DNA from: Colias croceus
Taxonomy: Eukaryota > Arthropoda > Insecta > Lepidoptera > Pieridae
NCBI RefSeq assembly: GCF_905220415.1
Contig: NC_059553.1
Coordinates: 4,054,501 to 4,118,500 of the forward strand
Length of the DNA: 64,000 bases
Direction: 5' to 3'
Shown here: positions 1-11,400 of the stretch, piece by piece
Numbering within the stretch: the first letter of the stretch is position 1
Layout of the letters: the number at the start of each line of letters is the position of its first letter
The notes under the pieces: model-generated
Databases searched by the model: none
What the model was told of the DNA's origin: nothing
What the model saw: the letters and a program-made list of their open reading frames with translations, nothing else
Translations under genes and position numbers: made by a program

Positions 1-425
1 TTATTTTCATACGCGTTCATGATGTGAATCCATCAAAATGAAAGGCTCTCGCGAATACAGAATTTGTTTGGCAGAAAGCTTTGTGAGCCGGCGGGCCATG
101 ACGCTTAAATATTCCATATAGCATGGCATAACGAAGCTTGTTTGTTACACTAAAACGGTTCGCTGTGCCGAACGTAATGATAATGTAATTAGCTCCGTCT
201 AATCCTGATGGGATTAAAATTCGTCCCGAAATGAGAATAAAAACCCCGTCTGTATTACTTCCGTAGCTGTTTATTGAAAGCCCGCTCTTTCGTAGATGGA
301 AGATGATAATGTTTGATTAAAAATTCCAAAAATATCATTTTCTCTGATGTAAGATTCATATTATCTACTGCATAGTAATGGAATGTAAAAAAAAATACGT
401 GTGGCACTCGGGGACTGCTGCGGTA
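1..425. other. AT-rich edge, no gene seen
   Basis: Left edge of the window. I see no coding signal and no recognised repeat before the GC-rich element that follows. Confidence 0.4.
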
Positions 426-566
426 AAGCTATTGCATAGCATGCCTTCAAGCCACACCTCCGGGCTCCAAGCCCGTCGGAGTGGGGAGCGTGAGGTTTTT
501 TCGTTACGGAATTTGTCGATTCGGTCCCCGCGCTCAAGGCCCGCGATAGAAGCTATGCAATAGCTT
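426..566. repeat. GC-rich element bounded by 15-bp inverted repeats
   Basis: The left arm aagctattgcatagc (426-440) is the exact reverse complement of gctatgcaatagctt (552-566). The ~110 bp between them is far richer in G and C than the flanks. The surrounding GC-rich block starts a little earlier, near 398, after a run of A. The sequence style is familiar to me from dispersed lepidopteran repeats, but I cannot name a family. It could be a small non-autonomous transposon or the end of a larger one. The short open frame across it (378-563) has low-complexity composition and is not believed to be a gene. Confidence 0.55.
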
Positions 567-2055
567 AAAAAAATAACATAAAGTACTTATATTTTTATAT
601 TCTTTCAATAGTAAATATATACTTTGTACGGTTTTTAAACTATGTTAATCGAACAGAAAACTTAGTTTTTTATTGCAGCAACCCGTCTTCTATTCCGTGC
701 ATCAAATACTGTTGCTATCAGGTTTCCATAAATCTAGGGATAAATTCTCTAAAATCTAAAGTCTCATCACGTAAGTATAAGTGGCGTGAAATGGCTGCTA
801 TAATTGGCTCATATTTACGCGATCCAAGCACCACCGACGTGGAAAAATTGTCAGTTACTTTATATGAAACTGATTTAGGTCACGGCTTAATTGAAATACG
901 AAATAGCAACCTTTATGGCACAGAAATCGAGGATTGAAAAGAACTTTCTTAGAATGAAACTGATTAGACTTGTGCACTGTTCAGCTTTGATAAATCGAAA
1001 AGTGGTTCATTTGATACATTTCTTGATAGAAAATAAACATGAATCAAATGTGTTTTTTAGAAATATCTTTGAAAAGTACGATTGTAATACGATTGTTTAA
1101 TGTCCGACATTCGGAGTTTAATTGAAACTTCATAAAAATTATCACTACCATAAATTTAACTAAAAATTAATTTCAGCTTGGCTCTACAAAACAATGAATC
1201 TTCCAGACACTGACGTATACGTAAATCTATATAAATGAAGTAGAGTCTAACAAGGGTGGTCCATGGGGCCAAGATGGCCCGGAATCGTCAATAAATGCAA
1301 GCATGCACCCTATCTGTCGGACCCTGATTTATAGATGCAAATAAACGGTAGGACCTTTTTATGTCACATCTCGGTTCAGGGATTTTTCTTAATTCCCACC
1401 ATGACATGCATTTTTCGGACCCAATACTTTTAAGGATCGTAGGACGTGAAAAAATTTGTGCGCATAATGTTGGGAAGAATTCTATAAAAAGAAGGCAATT
1501 TTTAATCCGCATTTCAAATTAAATTAATTATCATTTAAATTTATTTAGAAATACAGAAATTGGTCTATATATAGGTACTAAATAACTTTCATAATATGTT
1601 AATCTAGCATAAAAAGTATGTTTTATCCAACAAACAAACGCCCAAATAATTTGAATAGAAGTTAAACATCGTAATTTAGGTCAATTCCTGTCTGTAGTCT
1701 CTGTATTCTTCAAGTAAATAGTTCATTAGCAATTCAGTTCTCAGATTCAACAGACGTAAAAATAGTAAAAAAATAACTAGAGAAGTCTTGACCCGCCTCG
1801 CGAAACTGTGTCATAGAAAATAGTAAGAGGGTAGACTAATAATTCTATGAATACATAAGTGCTGACGTTGTCGATCGTAAAGTAAACAAGGCCATTGAAT
1901 ATCAGGATGTTTTCTGATTGTTTTATTTAAAATGAGATATGAAAACGTCTGGCAATGTATTGCTATTCGTATTTGGTTTTATTCCTTCATGCCAGCTATG
2001 AAGCAGAAGCGATAGAGTACATGTTTATAAAATTAATAACATTGAAATATAAACT
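567..2055. other. AT-rich intergenic, no gene seen
   Basis: No open frame here looks like a protein. A short GC-rich patch sits at 1255-1290. Nothing else was recognised. Confidence 0.4.
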
Positions 2056-2150
2056 TTTTTTTTATTGTGAATAGGGAAGCGCTTGACCACAATCTCGCCT
2101 GATGTTAAGCTGAGATGTGGTATATGGTGGTACGCGCTTCCCTAGAAGGT
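2056..2150 (-). mobile_element. LINE 3'-end relic with poly(A), minus strand
   Basis: Read on the minus strand, this stretch runs through a block like aacatcaggcgagattgtgg, then a CAAGCGC-type segment, and ends in about nine A residues (the T run at 2056-2064). That order (GC-balanced 3' UTR, then A tail) fits the 3' end of a retroposed LINE. The block resembles a LINE tail that is very common in lepidopteran genomes; this is from memory of the motif, not a search. Only the tail is preserved. No reverse transcriptase remnant was seen upstream of it (2150-2310). Confidence 0.5.
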
Positions 2151-5100
2151 AGTAACTGTTCACTCTACGCTTGAAAACATCCATATGATTTGTTCTATGG
2201 TTATTAATGTTCAATGTATCCAAAATGGTATTATTTACTAGATATATACGTACTTTTGTAATATCGTTGTTTTTATTGAAATTCAGAAAATTTACAAAAT
2301 TCAAATAACAATGCCAAAGATTTCTGTAACGTATACAAAAGTTCGTATACCTATCTAGTACTAATTATGTCTTTATAAATCGCTGAAACATTTAAAACTT
2401 CAGTACCTTTGTTAAAGAAAACGTTCATTATTTATTACATCATTAACTTTCCACTGTCCTTGTGGATTCGTGACTGAATGGGATATAATTTCGAAGTTTT
2501 CTAAAATATTCGGAAGTAATTATTGTTCAAAAAAACGTAAATTGCTCGCGGTCATTATGAATAGCCATCATGACTTTTATAATTACCGTACTGGAATTTA
2601 TTAAGCCATAAATACTTCGAAAATAAGTACTATGGGCTTCAATATTGTGGCCGTAGTGAAATATTGTTGGCAAAAAACAATTTGCTCCTGGTGTAGGGCT
2701 GTAATGAATCGAGATTGTATGAGACATCATTGTTGCTTTTTTTTTTGTTTAACCTAGTTGTTTGTATAATAACGGTACATAATTATGCTTTTAATACTGC
2801 GTTTTAATTATACTTTGTAATATAAAATAATCATATTTATGGTTTATGAAAGTTTGAAGTGTAAAAAGTATCTAAAAAAGCTTCTATAAAGTTCTATATC
2901 TAATTAGATATGTCATAATTTTCTGTATATAAATATTTTCTTTCTAATGGAATCATATCAGCGGTCATTTATTTAATTGAGTTTTAAGTTTTTGTATTTT
3001 TTGTATAAAATAGTGCAATTTAGTAAAGTTTCACCGATTTAGTTTCCTCAGTTGTGGATATCAAAAGCAATAAATTGGTCGAAAGGAGAACAAGGAAAGG
3101 GGCGCTACCGATAAAATATAAATGGAACACCCTACAAAGGACGTGATATGTTAGGATTAAGAGTCGAACATCAATAAGTAGCGTTCAAAATTCCGTTCAC
3201 AGCGGTACGAAAGGCGCGGGAAAAAATTGAAAGGAGACTCAAATATGTCACCTGAATATTAAAATGTGAAATGCTGAATAATGTAACTGGCAACGTGCAA
3301 ATGATATAAGGGTGTAGGACGATTGGCGGAGCTATTTGCGAACCATTAGTGTTGATAAAGTATAACACAATTTTGTTAAACAAATTTTGCGCCAGACATC
3401 GCGACCGTCCCGGCCTTCCACCGTATCTTATCGAGCCTCATTTTTCGAGAATCATTTATGTTTAAGGAAAATTATTTTTATTTCAGAAACGGAATTGTGC
3501 TACGTTTCTTTCGCTTCCCGATTTGTGTTTTTTCCTGTATTCTTTGTGAGTCATTTGGATTTGCAATGCTTCTTATGATCTGTCGCACGTGGCTTACTAA
3601 TTTTGGATAATATAAAATATCTGGGAGTTTGTCAAGCTCTGTCTTTTATTTCATCTTGTCAATTGGAATATAATAACATTTATTTCCTAGCTTTTACATT
3701 TATTATATTATAGATAGATATCTTTACACGTTACTCTTATGTACCTCATTATATTTGAAGTCAGCGTTTATTACATTTCTTTTAATAAACCTTTTTATTT
3801 GTTTCATTTATTACTCAATTTAGTTAATAATATAAGCTTCTTGATTTAATATAATAGTGTTTATTTTAATTACCTTATTGGTTAAATTCATTTAATTACC
3901 TAATGTTGTTGTAAAAAGTGACGTGTGTCACTCAAAAAATAAATTAATTAGGTATAATTTACATAATTGTTTGTTTTAAGACAAACTATTTGAATGTAAT
4001 TATTTACGTCTACATTGAATGAAGTTGATATAATTATTACAATGATATCAAAACACCAAAACATTGCCATTGATATAACTGAAATCATTTTCAATAGATA
4101 AAAATACGTTCACTATTCTTCCCTGTTCTTAATAATCTCAAAAAATAGCGTCTGTTATACATTTAATGGAAAATAAAGAAAGCGGTCAATACTATGGATT
4201 ATCCCGGATAAACGTGTCGAAAATCGAAGGGAACTTTGAATCAATTTAATACCTTTAAGTTCAGACTTGAAACGCCTCTAATATTTATAAAATGTTTTTC
4301 TTTCGGCTCTTAATGGCGGAACGGATTTCCTTTGAAACGATGGCGAGCTACCTTGTATACATATTGTATAAGGAATCTTGATAGCACTACGGGGAAGGTA
4401 TGGTTTACAGAAGCTATGTATATTTGAATTAGTATCATCCTACCAATTTATATGGATGTCTGTGTGATTAGTTATTTGGATCTTGGTTATTCTATGTCCT
4501 TATAATAAAACTGTAACATTAGAACTGTATTAAAATTGACGCTCATACAAATTATAGTATGTTTTTAAAAAGTTGCAAACGATAGATACATATATCTACG
4601 AGTTGCAAGATGAAGCTAGTAAATAAAGTTTCACTAATAAATAATGATAAATCGTTAACTTTTGAGCCAATCAAATGCTAATTTATTTTTTAGATAAGTG
4701 ACGAGAATACTCATAAAATTCTGACCGTATTATGTGGGATGATAGTAAGCACGTCGGCGTCACAACTAAGGGTTCGATATAAGGAAAATAGGCCCTTCTG
4801 TGGCTACTTGCTATAGAAAATCGATCAGTGAAAAATACATAAGCGCATCTGCCCCATACGTACAGGGCGAACACAATCCCTGTGATAGAATGAACAGAAG
4901 TTCTTCAAGCTGGAAGACAAAACTTGTTTTGTTAAATAGCGTATTTTGGATTTAAATATATATAACACATGCATTGGAAATAACAATCATAATGTGTGTG
5001 TCTTGTGTGTGTATTAAACTGCAGTTCACGATAAAATTGTTTTCTCAACTTCAAAAACAATGTTTGAAGCGGGAAGATTTTCAATAAAGCTAAGTGTGAA

Positions 5101-6078
5101 TGTAAAGCTGTAATAGCCCTTTCATGGCTGTTTACTGCCTCCACTTACTATCTCTAATGGACCATATGCACTTTATTGTCGAAAATTGCATTTGCCGGAT
5201 GAAAATTCCGGGGCCTTTTTGTGTTTACGACGTTTTGCGGATTGCGAGTGCCTTCTTAGGACGCAATTACGTTTTTATTTGATTACGTTTTGAATGTTGT
5301 GTGCAATGGAATGTTATAACTTAAACGTTTAGATGATAAAATTTTATAATGTTCGTAAGTTGAATAGGAACAGCATGATATTGAAACTACAGGTTAATAA
5401 TATAAGGGTTATTATAATACTTATTTGTTTTTTTAAATTTATCATTTAAATATTTGATGAAACGGAAATATTTTTTGTTAAATTTTACCCCTCATATTAT
5501 ATATAAAAAAACTACCCATTATATAAATTATTATACAAAAACATAAAACATTTCTTATAATATGAATTCTCATTCTGTAGTAAGGGAGATCGCATTATAA
5601 ATTGATAGAATTAAGTCGTATCCTGACCCTTCTTGATAAAGCTCAGCCTTACACGAGTCATTAAATTTTCTACTAATTACAAGAGGATTTCCTACGGTTA
5701 TTCACATATCATTAACTTTTTACAGCGATACGGTTCTAACAAATAACTTTTAAATGCAAAGCCCATAGGCGGATAAAAATAATTAAGGGTTAGAAGAAGG
5801 GTTTCAATTTTTAATGGAACTTTTTAGTACTCAACTTTTTAGTACATATGTAACAAACAAAAAAACTATAATAAACTCACTTTGATTTTATTTGTAGAAC
5901 TACAAGTGTTGATGTAAGTTCATAAAGTCTAATTCATACTAAAAAGGTAGTGTTTGAATTAAAATTATAAATTTCACCATAATCTATTTGCAAATCAGCT
6001 GTATATTAAAACAAATTGATAATAAGCTGTTATTGTTCCAACAGGGCAATAGCGACAGAACTCGAATGTTATTTAAAA
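2151..6078. other. AT-rich intergenic with a TG microsatellite and one GC-balanced patch
   Basis: No gene was recognised. An imperfect TG run lies at about 4993-5012. Around 5150-5290 base composition is balanced and includes the inverted pair CCGGA/TTCCGG near 5195-5210, which could mark a regulatory element or an old repeat. The open frames of 60-70 codons look like chance in AT-rich DNA. Confidence 0.35.
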
Positions 6079-6277
6079 CTAGCTGATCCCCGCGGTTTCA
6101 CCGGCATTTCTCCGCTCCTGTTGGTCTTAGCGTGATGATATATAGCATATAGCCTTCCTCGATAAATGGGCTATCTAACACTGAAATAATTTTTTTAATC
6201 GCACCAGTGGTTTCTGAGATTAGCGCGTTAAAACAAACAAACAAAAAAACTCTTCAGCTTTGTAATATTAGTATAGA
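6079..6277 (-). mobile_element. Non-autonomous Helitron, family A, copy 1
   Basis: On the minus strand the element begins with TC directly after an A and ends with CTAG directly before a T: the A|TC...CTAG|T insertion mark of Helitrons. A GC-rich imperfect hairpin (GGTGAAACCGCGGGG) lies just inside the 3' end, as expected. The element is 199 bp, has no coding capacity, and contains an AAACAAACAAACA run (plus strand). It is closely similar along its whole length to the copy at 33306-33514, which lies in the same orientation. Confidence 0.8.
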
Positions 6278-9200
6278 TAGAATAAGAACAAAACAACACT
6301 TAACGCTTTATTCCGTTCAACATCATATTCTAGTATCAAGAAGCGACTGCGCCAGTCACAAGGCACTTATAGAACAAAACAAAGCCGGTAAACTTGTATT
6401 TATTATATTTGTATCTTTGCAAATCTTGCAACTGCGCTGAAATATTGTTCCAGTGTGCGGCAGAATGAGTTTTAAGCCTTTGTGTTCATTCCAACGACTG
6501 ATATTTACGGCTGTAGCTGGCTCGTAACCAAACTAACCTACGAAATACTTAATATATCCTTATGCATGCGAATTTCAAAGAGTTCCATGGAATACAATAA
6601 ACAATACGTCATGCGATGCGGATTTGGAACACAAAATGTGTTCGGAAAAATTGTTTTGAAATAGAAGAAACACAGAGCTTTTGGGGTGCGAATCATTTGT
6701 ATGCTGCTCGTGGCTTGCCGTTACATAAATTGTAAAATATCTATCGACGATTGCTTTGTTAATCATGTATTTATAATATTGCAAATGCAAGACCAATAAT
6801 GAACCCCTAATTAAATAAAATGAGTAGTATTAAAAATTAAAATGCCTCACTTCCAACATAATTATTGTGTTTCAACATCATTTCACGAAATAAACAAATG
6901 ACGTATTTAACTAAGTCCACTTTAAAATATACAAAGCGGTATTAAACACAAGTGAGTTATAGTTTCCTTCTCCATTTTGAATTTTGAAGCGCTGGCCAGC
7001 TAAACGGAATATTAGAGCTCATAAATTATTTTATCAAGCTGATGGTGCTGTAAGCTGTATCGATCCCGGAGCAAATTGGCCGACTTATTTCGCATTTTCC
7101 ATCATAATACCCTAACATAGATTCAGCAGGGACACGCCGTTATAGCAATTTATTCGCCGTCGACAAACACTGTCCGTCTAATCGATGCTTAGATTTATGG
7201 AAGTAGCAACGAAGCGTCGGATTAAAAGGGAACAAGAGATAAATGTCTCTATTTCTGTGTTATGCGAATTGAGTGCGGAAATCTTTGTACATGTTATAAG
7301 GGCTGTGGTGGAGCTCTGTTGAAAGGCGATACGTTTGATTGCAATTGATAACGCTTGTATAAATTCTGTTCATAGAACCTCTGTATTGGTGTTTAATGCT
7401 GAGAACATAAGACGATCGTGTTAGAAAAGCGGTTTTGTTTGGATCAATAGTTTTACAGGATTGCCTTACATCTTGCATACTTGCATGGAAAAGTAATAAA
7501 GGTTTTAGATTTGATATCGGCATAAATGTAAAATTGTAATTAAGATCTTTCTTTCTTTTTACTTATTTCGAGTCAAAATTTTTGCCCGTAGTTTTCGTAA
7601 TTGCACTGTAACGTAGTTGGCATGTGAGGAGATTCTTTCGACAAATATTTTTAGTTCAGTATGAGGCACGGGCCGTTTAATTATCCACATTCCGGGAGCA
7701 AGCTGGACAAATTGTCCGCTGGCCGGGATATTAATTTCGATACAATGTCCTCGATTCGTTTGTTGCTCATTCGTTACTACTGAATTAGGAAAACTTTGAG
7801 ATTTTAATATGTTGCCTACATGAAACTTTTGTGAGAGATAAAATTGATCTTTGATTTAGATCTTTAGTAAAATTTCTATTATTTATCGATTGGTAAGAAA
7901 ATGTTACACAGAAAATTCGAGATATCTTCGAAACAGCAAATGCTAAGTCTATTCATGTATATTTATTGAAAGCGCATCGCCATCCATCGCGACCCGCTGA
8001 GACGTATTAAGATAATATGGATTATTTATACAGTGTCTTTTGCGAATCCAATTTCCGGATGAATACACAGTCTGGTTGTAAATAACGCACACAAAGCCGA
8101 ATCGATACATTATGCAGACCACGCTTCGTTGGGCGCAGCAATGAGCTTTGTAAATACGAGCCGCTGAAACGATTTTCCTCTTTCTAATTTTTCTCATCAA
8201 ATGAACGCACTTTTGTTGGTAATTCTCTAGCTTTAGCGATTGGGATGAGCAATAGTTTACTTATAGGTAGTCTCTGCATGGTTTTGAATCGAATTGTAAA
8301 ATTTCAGGAAAGGTTTTCAGTGACCTCATCGTACTTTTTATATTACTTAGGTAGTATATTTAAACGTATAATGTACTTTTGTGTGATTGTTATTTTGTAA
8401 TGACATTGTTACTTGTTTCTCTGTTAATATCAACAGAATACCTAATATTATTTTTTCGAAAAGTTGAACTTTAATAATGAAAGTCGCTGGCTAAAAATAT
8501 ACATATCGTATTGCCGCTTTTTGCTTCGAATATTAAAATAAAAAAGCATTCACTATTTCAGACCGAACTATCAAAACTCGCAATAAATTTTTATATTGCT
8601 AACTTTTTTTGTTATCGTGCACATGTTTCTATGACATTAGTTTTGAAGAATGGCCTTGATATCTTAACTGTAAGTACCATAGCAGAGGGAATCTCCCCCA
8701 AACAAAACAAAGCTCAAATGGGCTTTTTTGCGCGGCAAAAAGTATATCCACAGACTGTAACGCATCACGTTATTAGCTGAGGACGCGTCAAACAAGCAGA
8801 GTGCCCTATCATTTCAGTCAAAAGGCGCTATTCCATTTCTTTCTTTGTCCGCCATAGTTTTTTGGCGCGCTCGTCTCTGGGGCGCGACAGAGGAAAGTCG
8901 TGATTTAGAAACGACAAAAATGCTATTTTCGTAACAGGCTGTGTGTGAACGTTGGTTGTGGCCTTGCGTGACATATTTTTCTAGTGTCGAGGATGACAAA
9001 TGGCAAGATAAATCACAGCGAAAGCCAGCTTTTCTTTTAAAAGTTTTATTTCTACATTATTCAGTGGGAGTTTTTCTGTTACTTCTGACATTCTCATTTA
9101 TTTTTGACGTTCATTGTGTAACATAGGATTTGCAGAGCGTGACGTAAATATAGAAAGAGCCTAAGGTACAGTTACTTCATTAATTATGAGCAATCAAATT

Positions 9201-9530
9201 GAACTACTTATCGTATTTTTCACATTATAAAAGCACGTATCGACTTAAGAAATTTATTGATCGCAATTTAGAAAATGATAAAAGATAGGTATGGTGAAGG
9301 TAGCATCTAAGCAGTAATTTCCGCCGGCGTCGCTTTCAAGAGCGTTCGGCCATAAACTCCGACTTTAGAAATGAAGATAATATTTCATAAACTAGGTATT
9401 CAATTCATAATGTTTCAACAGAAAATATTTTTTGAGAATGGTTTATAACCACATTTATAACCTTTTTTGATTGATTAAGCTTTTATTTAATGTCATTTAA
9501 AATAAACTATATTCGCGCGTTTGTCAGAGA
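6278..9530. other. Non-coding stretch with two GC-balanced islands
   Basis: No gene was recognised. Two patches stand out from the AT-rich background. About 7040-7230 has balanced composition and several ATCGAT/TCGATC-like words. About 7665-7770 holds a TTTAATTA homeodomain-type word and the back-to-back arms GGACAA/TTGTCC, which resemble paired SOX sites. Both are candidate conserved regulatory elements only. The open frames at 7949-8200 and 8511-9126 have no recognisable protein content. Confidence 0.3.
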
Positions 9531-9543
9531 AGTGTCAAATATT
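9531..9543 (+). promoter_or_regulatory. Promoter-proximal motif shared by the two CFAP20-like genes
   Basis: AGTGTCAA followed closely by ATATT sits 78 bp before the start codon. The same words occur 69 bp before the start codon of the downstream paralogue (11332-11347). The similar position suggests a shared promoter or 5' UTR element, or common descent of the 5' flank. Function is inferred from position only. Confidence 0.3.
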
Positions 9544-9608
9544 ATAGAAAAATTAAAATACGATTTTAATAATTAACTATTGAAGCTTAAATATAAATAT
9601 AACTTAAA

Positions 9609-10619
9609 ATGTATAGAAACGCGTATCAGCGCGGTATGTTGACCGTGTTTTTTAGCGTAGGATCAAAACCATTAGCGATATGGGACACCTTCACGCAGGA
9701 TGGCTATATCTCAAGGTTTTTGGATCAAGATATTAAGTCCATGGTGTTAGAAATAGGCGGAAGTAATGTTAGCACAACTTACATCACTTGTCCAAAAGGC
9801 AATATGGTTTTAGGTATAACAATGCCGTTTTTGGTGATGATAGTGAAGAATTTGAAAAAATATTTTTCGTTTGAAGTAACAATCCTCGATGAAACGGGCA
9901 CTAGGCGGCGATTTCGCGTATCGAATTTTCAAAGCAGCACCCAAATATTGCCTTTGTGCACCGTAATGCCAATCGGTCTTTCTGATGGATGGAATCAAAT
10001 ACAATTCAATCTGGCGGAATTCACTCGGCGCGCGTACAAAAAGCAGTACGTTGAAGTGCAAAGATTAAAGATTAACGCAAATATACGTTTAAGACGGATA
10101 TATTTTGCTGAAAGATTGATTCCTGAAGATGAATTACCAGCCGAATATAAACTATTTTTTCCCTTAGTTTCAAAAGGGGCAAAGGGCAAACAACCAGCTC
10201 AAATACAAGCAGATACAAAAAAATCTACGTCACAACAGGCAATTAAATCTGCAGCATCTTCAACTAAGATAGAAACTAGAACTGAAGATGTAAGGGGCTC
10301 TAAAACGTCCGTTCGATCCATTAAAAAAGTGCCATCGCAGCAGTCTCGAAGGGGATCTAAAACTATAGAGGTGATCAAAGGACCTGAAGGTACAGAAGAA
10401 AAGGATGATGTAGGTTCAGATAAAGCGGTAGAAAATATAACAGAACCAATAGAAGCTGCAGAGCCAATCCCACAAGAAGACACAGAATCTGCAGTCACAC
10501 CGGAGGCGATTGAAGAGCAGGAACCAGCAGAAACTCCTGCCCCAGAACAAGAGCCTAAAGAAAATGACACGGTTCAACCAGAAGGAGAACCTCCAGTTAC
10601 TGAAACTACACCAGAATAA
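9609..10619 (+). CDS. CFAP20/Bug22-like protein with long C-terminal tail (paralogue 1)
   Basis: This is a 336-residue intronless gene. Residues 1-190 cover the whole CFAP20 family domain without gaps: the N-terminal GSKPLAIWD block, PFLVMIVKNLKKYFSFE (about 73-89), GWNQIQFNL (about 127-135), FTRRAY (about 138-143) and ELPAEYKL (about 175-182). CFAP20 (Bug22 in flies) is a cilium and basal-body protein that affects axonemal microtubules and sperm flagella; this is family knowledge. The usual protein stops near residue 193. Here ~146 further residues follow, first Lys/Ser/Thr-rich, then Glu/Pro-rich, with no recognised domain. The only sensible start is the Met at 9609, because it aligns with the family N-terminus. 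A poly(A) signal begins two bases after the stop. It is about 65% identical, counted by eye, to its neighbour 0.8 kb downstream on the same strand. The lack of introns suggests a retrogene. Family is confident; a testis role is inference. Confidence 0.93.
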   Translation: MYRNAYQRGMLTVFFSVGSKPLAIWDTFTQDGYISRFLDQDIKSMVLEIGGSNVSTTYITCPKGNMVLGITMPFLVMIVKNLKKYFSFEVTILDETGTRRRFRVSNFQSSTQILPLCTVMPIGLSDGWNQIQFNLAEFTRRAYKKQYVEVQRLKINANIRLRRIYFAERLIPEDELPAEYKLFFPLVSKGAKGKQPAQIQADTKKSTSQQAIKSAASSTKIETRTEDVRGSKTSVRSIKKVPSQQSRRGSKTIEVIKGPEGTEEKDDVGSDKAVENITEPIEAAEPIPQEDTESAVTPEAIEEQEPAETPAPEQEPKENDTVQPEGEPPVTETTPE

Positions 10620-10620
10620 T

Positions 10621-10626
10621 AATAAA
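10621..10626 (+). terminator. Poly(A) signal AATAAA next to the stop codon
   Basis: AATAAA starts two bases after the TAA stop of paralogue 1. If it is used, the 3' UTR is only a few tens of bases long. The same arrangement occurs in paralogue 2. A second AATAAA-type word lies much further on, near 10915. Confidence 0.5.
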
Positions 10627-11285
10627 GGAATCAGTCAGTTATGTGAATTATGTTCCTACTACAGTCCATAACCAACGAGATATATAACATAATTATTTTT
10701 ATAATTAATAGAACACAATAAGTTTTAATAAGATTTTATCCTTTGAATTAATTACTTATCTCGTAGTTATAAAGTATAATATGTTAATTGTAATTGAACC
10801 TGTTAACTTAATTTAATTATAGCGTGACTTTGATTAAAATTTAAATTAAATTTCTCTTTTTTTGTTTACCTACTTTATTAGACTTTTATATCCAATTAAA
10901 CTGATTTCTTGCTAAAATAAAATGGGTCATATTTTAAAGGAGATATTATATTGTATCATTACACTTTATTTGAGAAATGGACATCAGGTGAGTATAATAA
11001 ATATTGGGATATCTGTTTCCAAACTTTCACTAGGTTTTCCTATACGAGTAACAATGGCTATTCACGTACAGCCCGCGTATACTCGATATTGGCTGATTAG
11101 TTTATAAGCATTTATTGGCCGAATAATTATCAAATTTCAAAGGATCTTTTTGACTAATCATATAAATATAGGAATAAATAGTTTTTCCCTGGATAAGAAA
11201 TATTGCAAATAAATATTACGTAGACATACTGTGGTACATACACTAAATACACTAAGGTCGATTATGTACCTGCGTCATCGTCATA
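10627..11285. other. AT-rich spacer between the two CFAP20-like genes
   Basis: No third gene or recognisable remnant of one was found. The small open frame at 10922-11107 has no family features. Confidence 0.4.
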
Positions 11286-11341
11286 TTTATATAAATCCTC
11301 CAAGTAAAGGTCCATAATCATAGTGTCAACCAGTGTCAACC
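11286..11341 (+). promoter_or_regulatory. Candidate core promoter of paralogue 2
   Basis: A TATA-like word (TTTATATAAAT, 11286-11296) is followed about 25-35 bp later by a tandem 10-bp repeat, AGTGTCAACC, at 11322-11331 and 11332-11341. The start codon is at 11401, so a short 5' UTR would result. The second AGTGTCAA copy matches the motif upstream of paralogue 1. The call rests on spacing and words only. Confidence 0.3.
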
Positions 11342-11400
11342 AATATTTTGTGTCATAAAAGTGTCGACCACTACACGATTGTCAAAATAAATGTTGCACA

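Noticed and set aside
10199..10570. 123-codon open frame on the minus strand
   Set aside because: It is the antisense shadow of the CFAP20-like paralogue 1 tail; its Ser/Gly-rich content comes from the repetitive codons.
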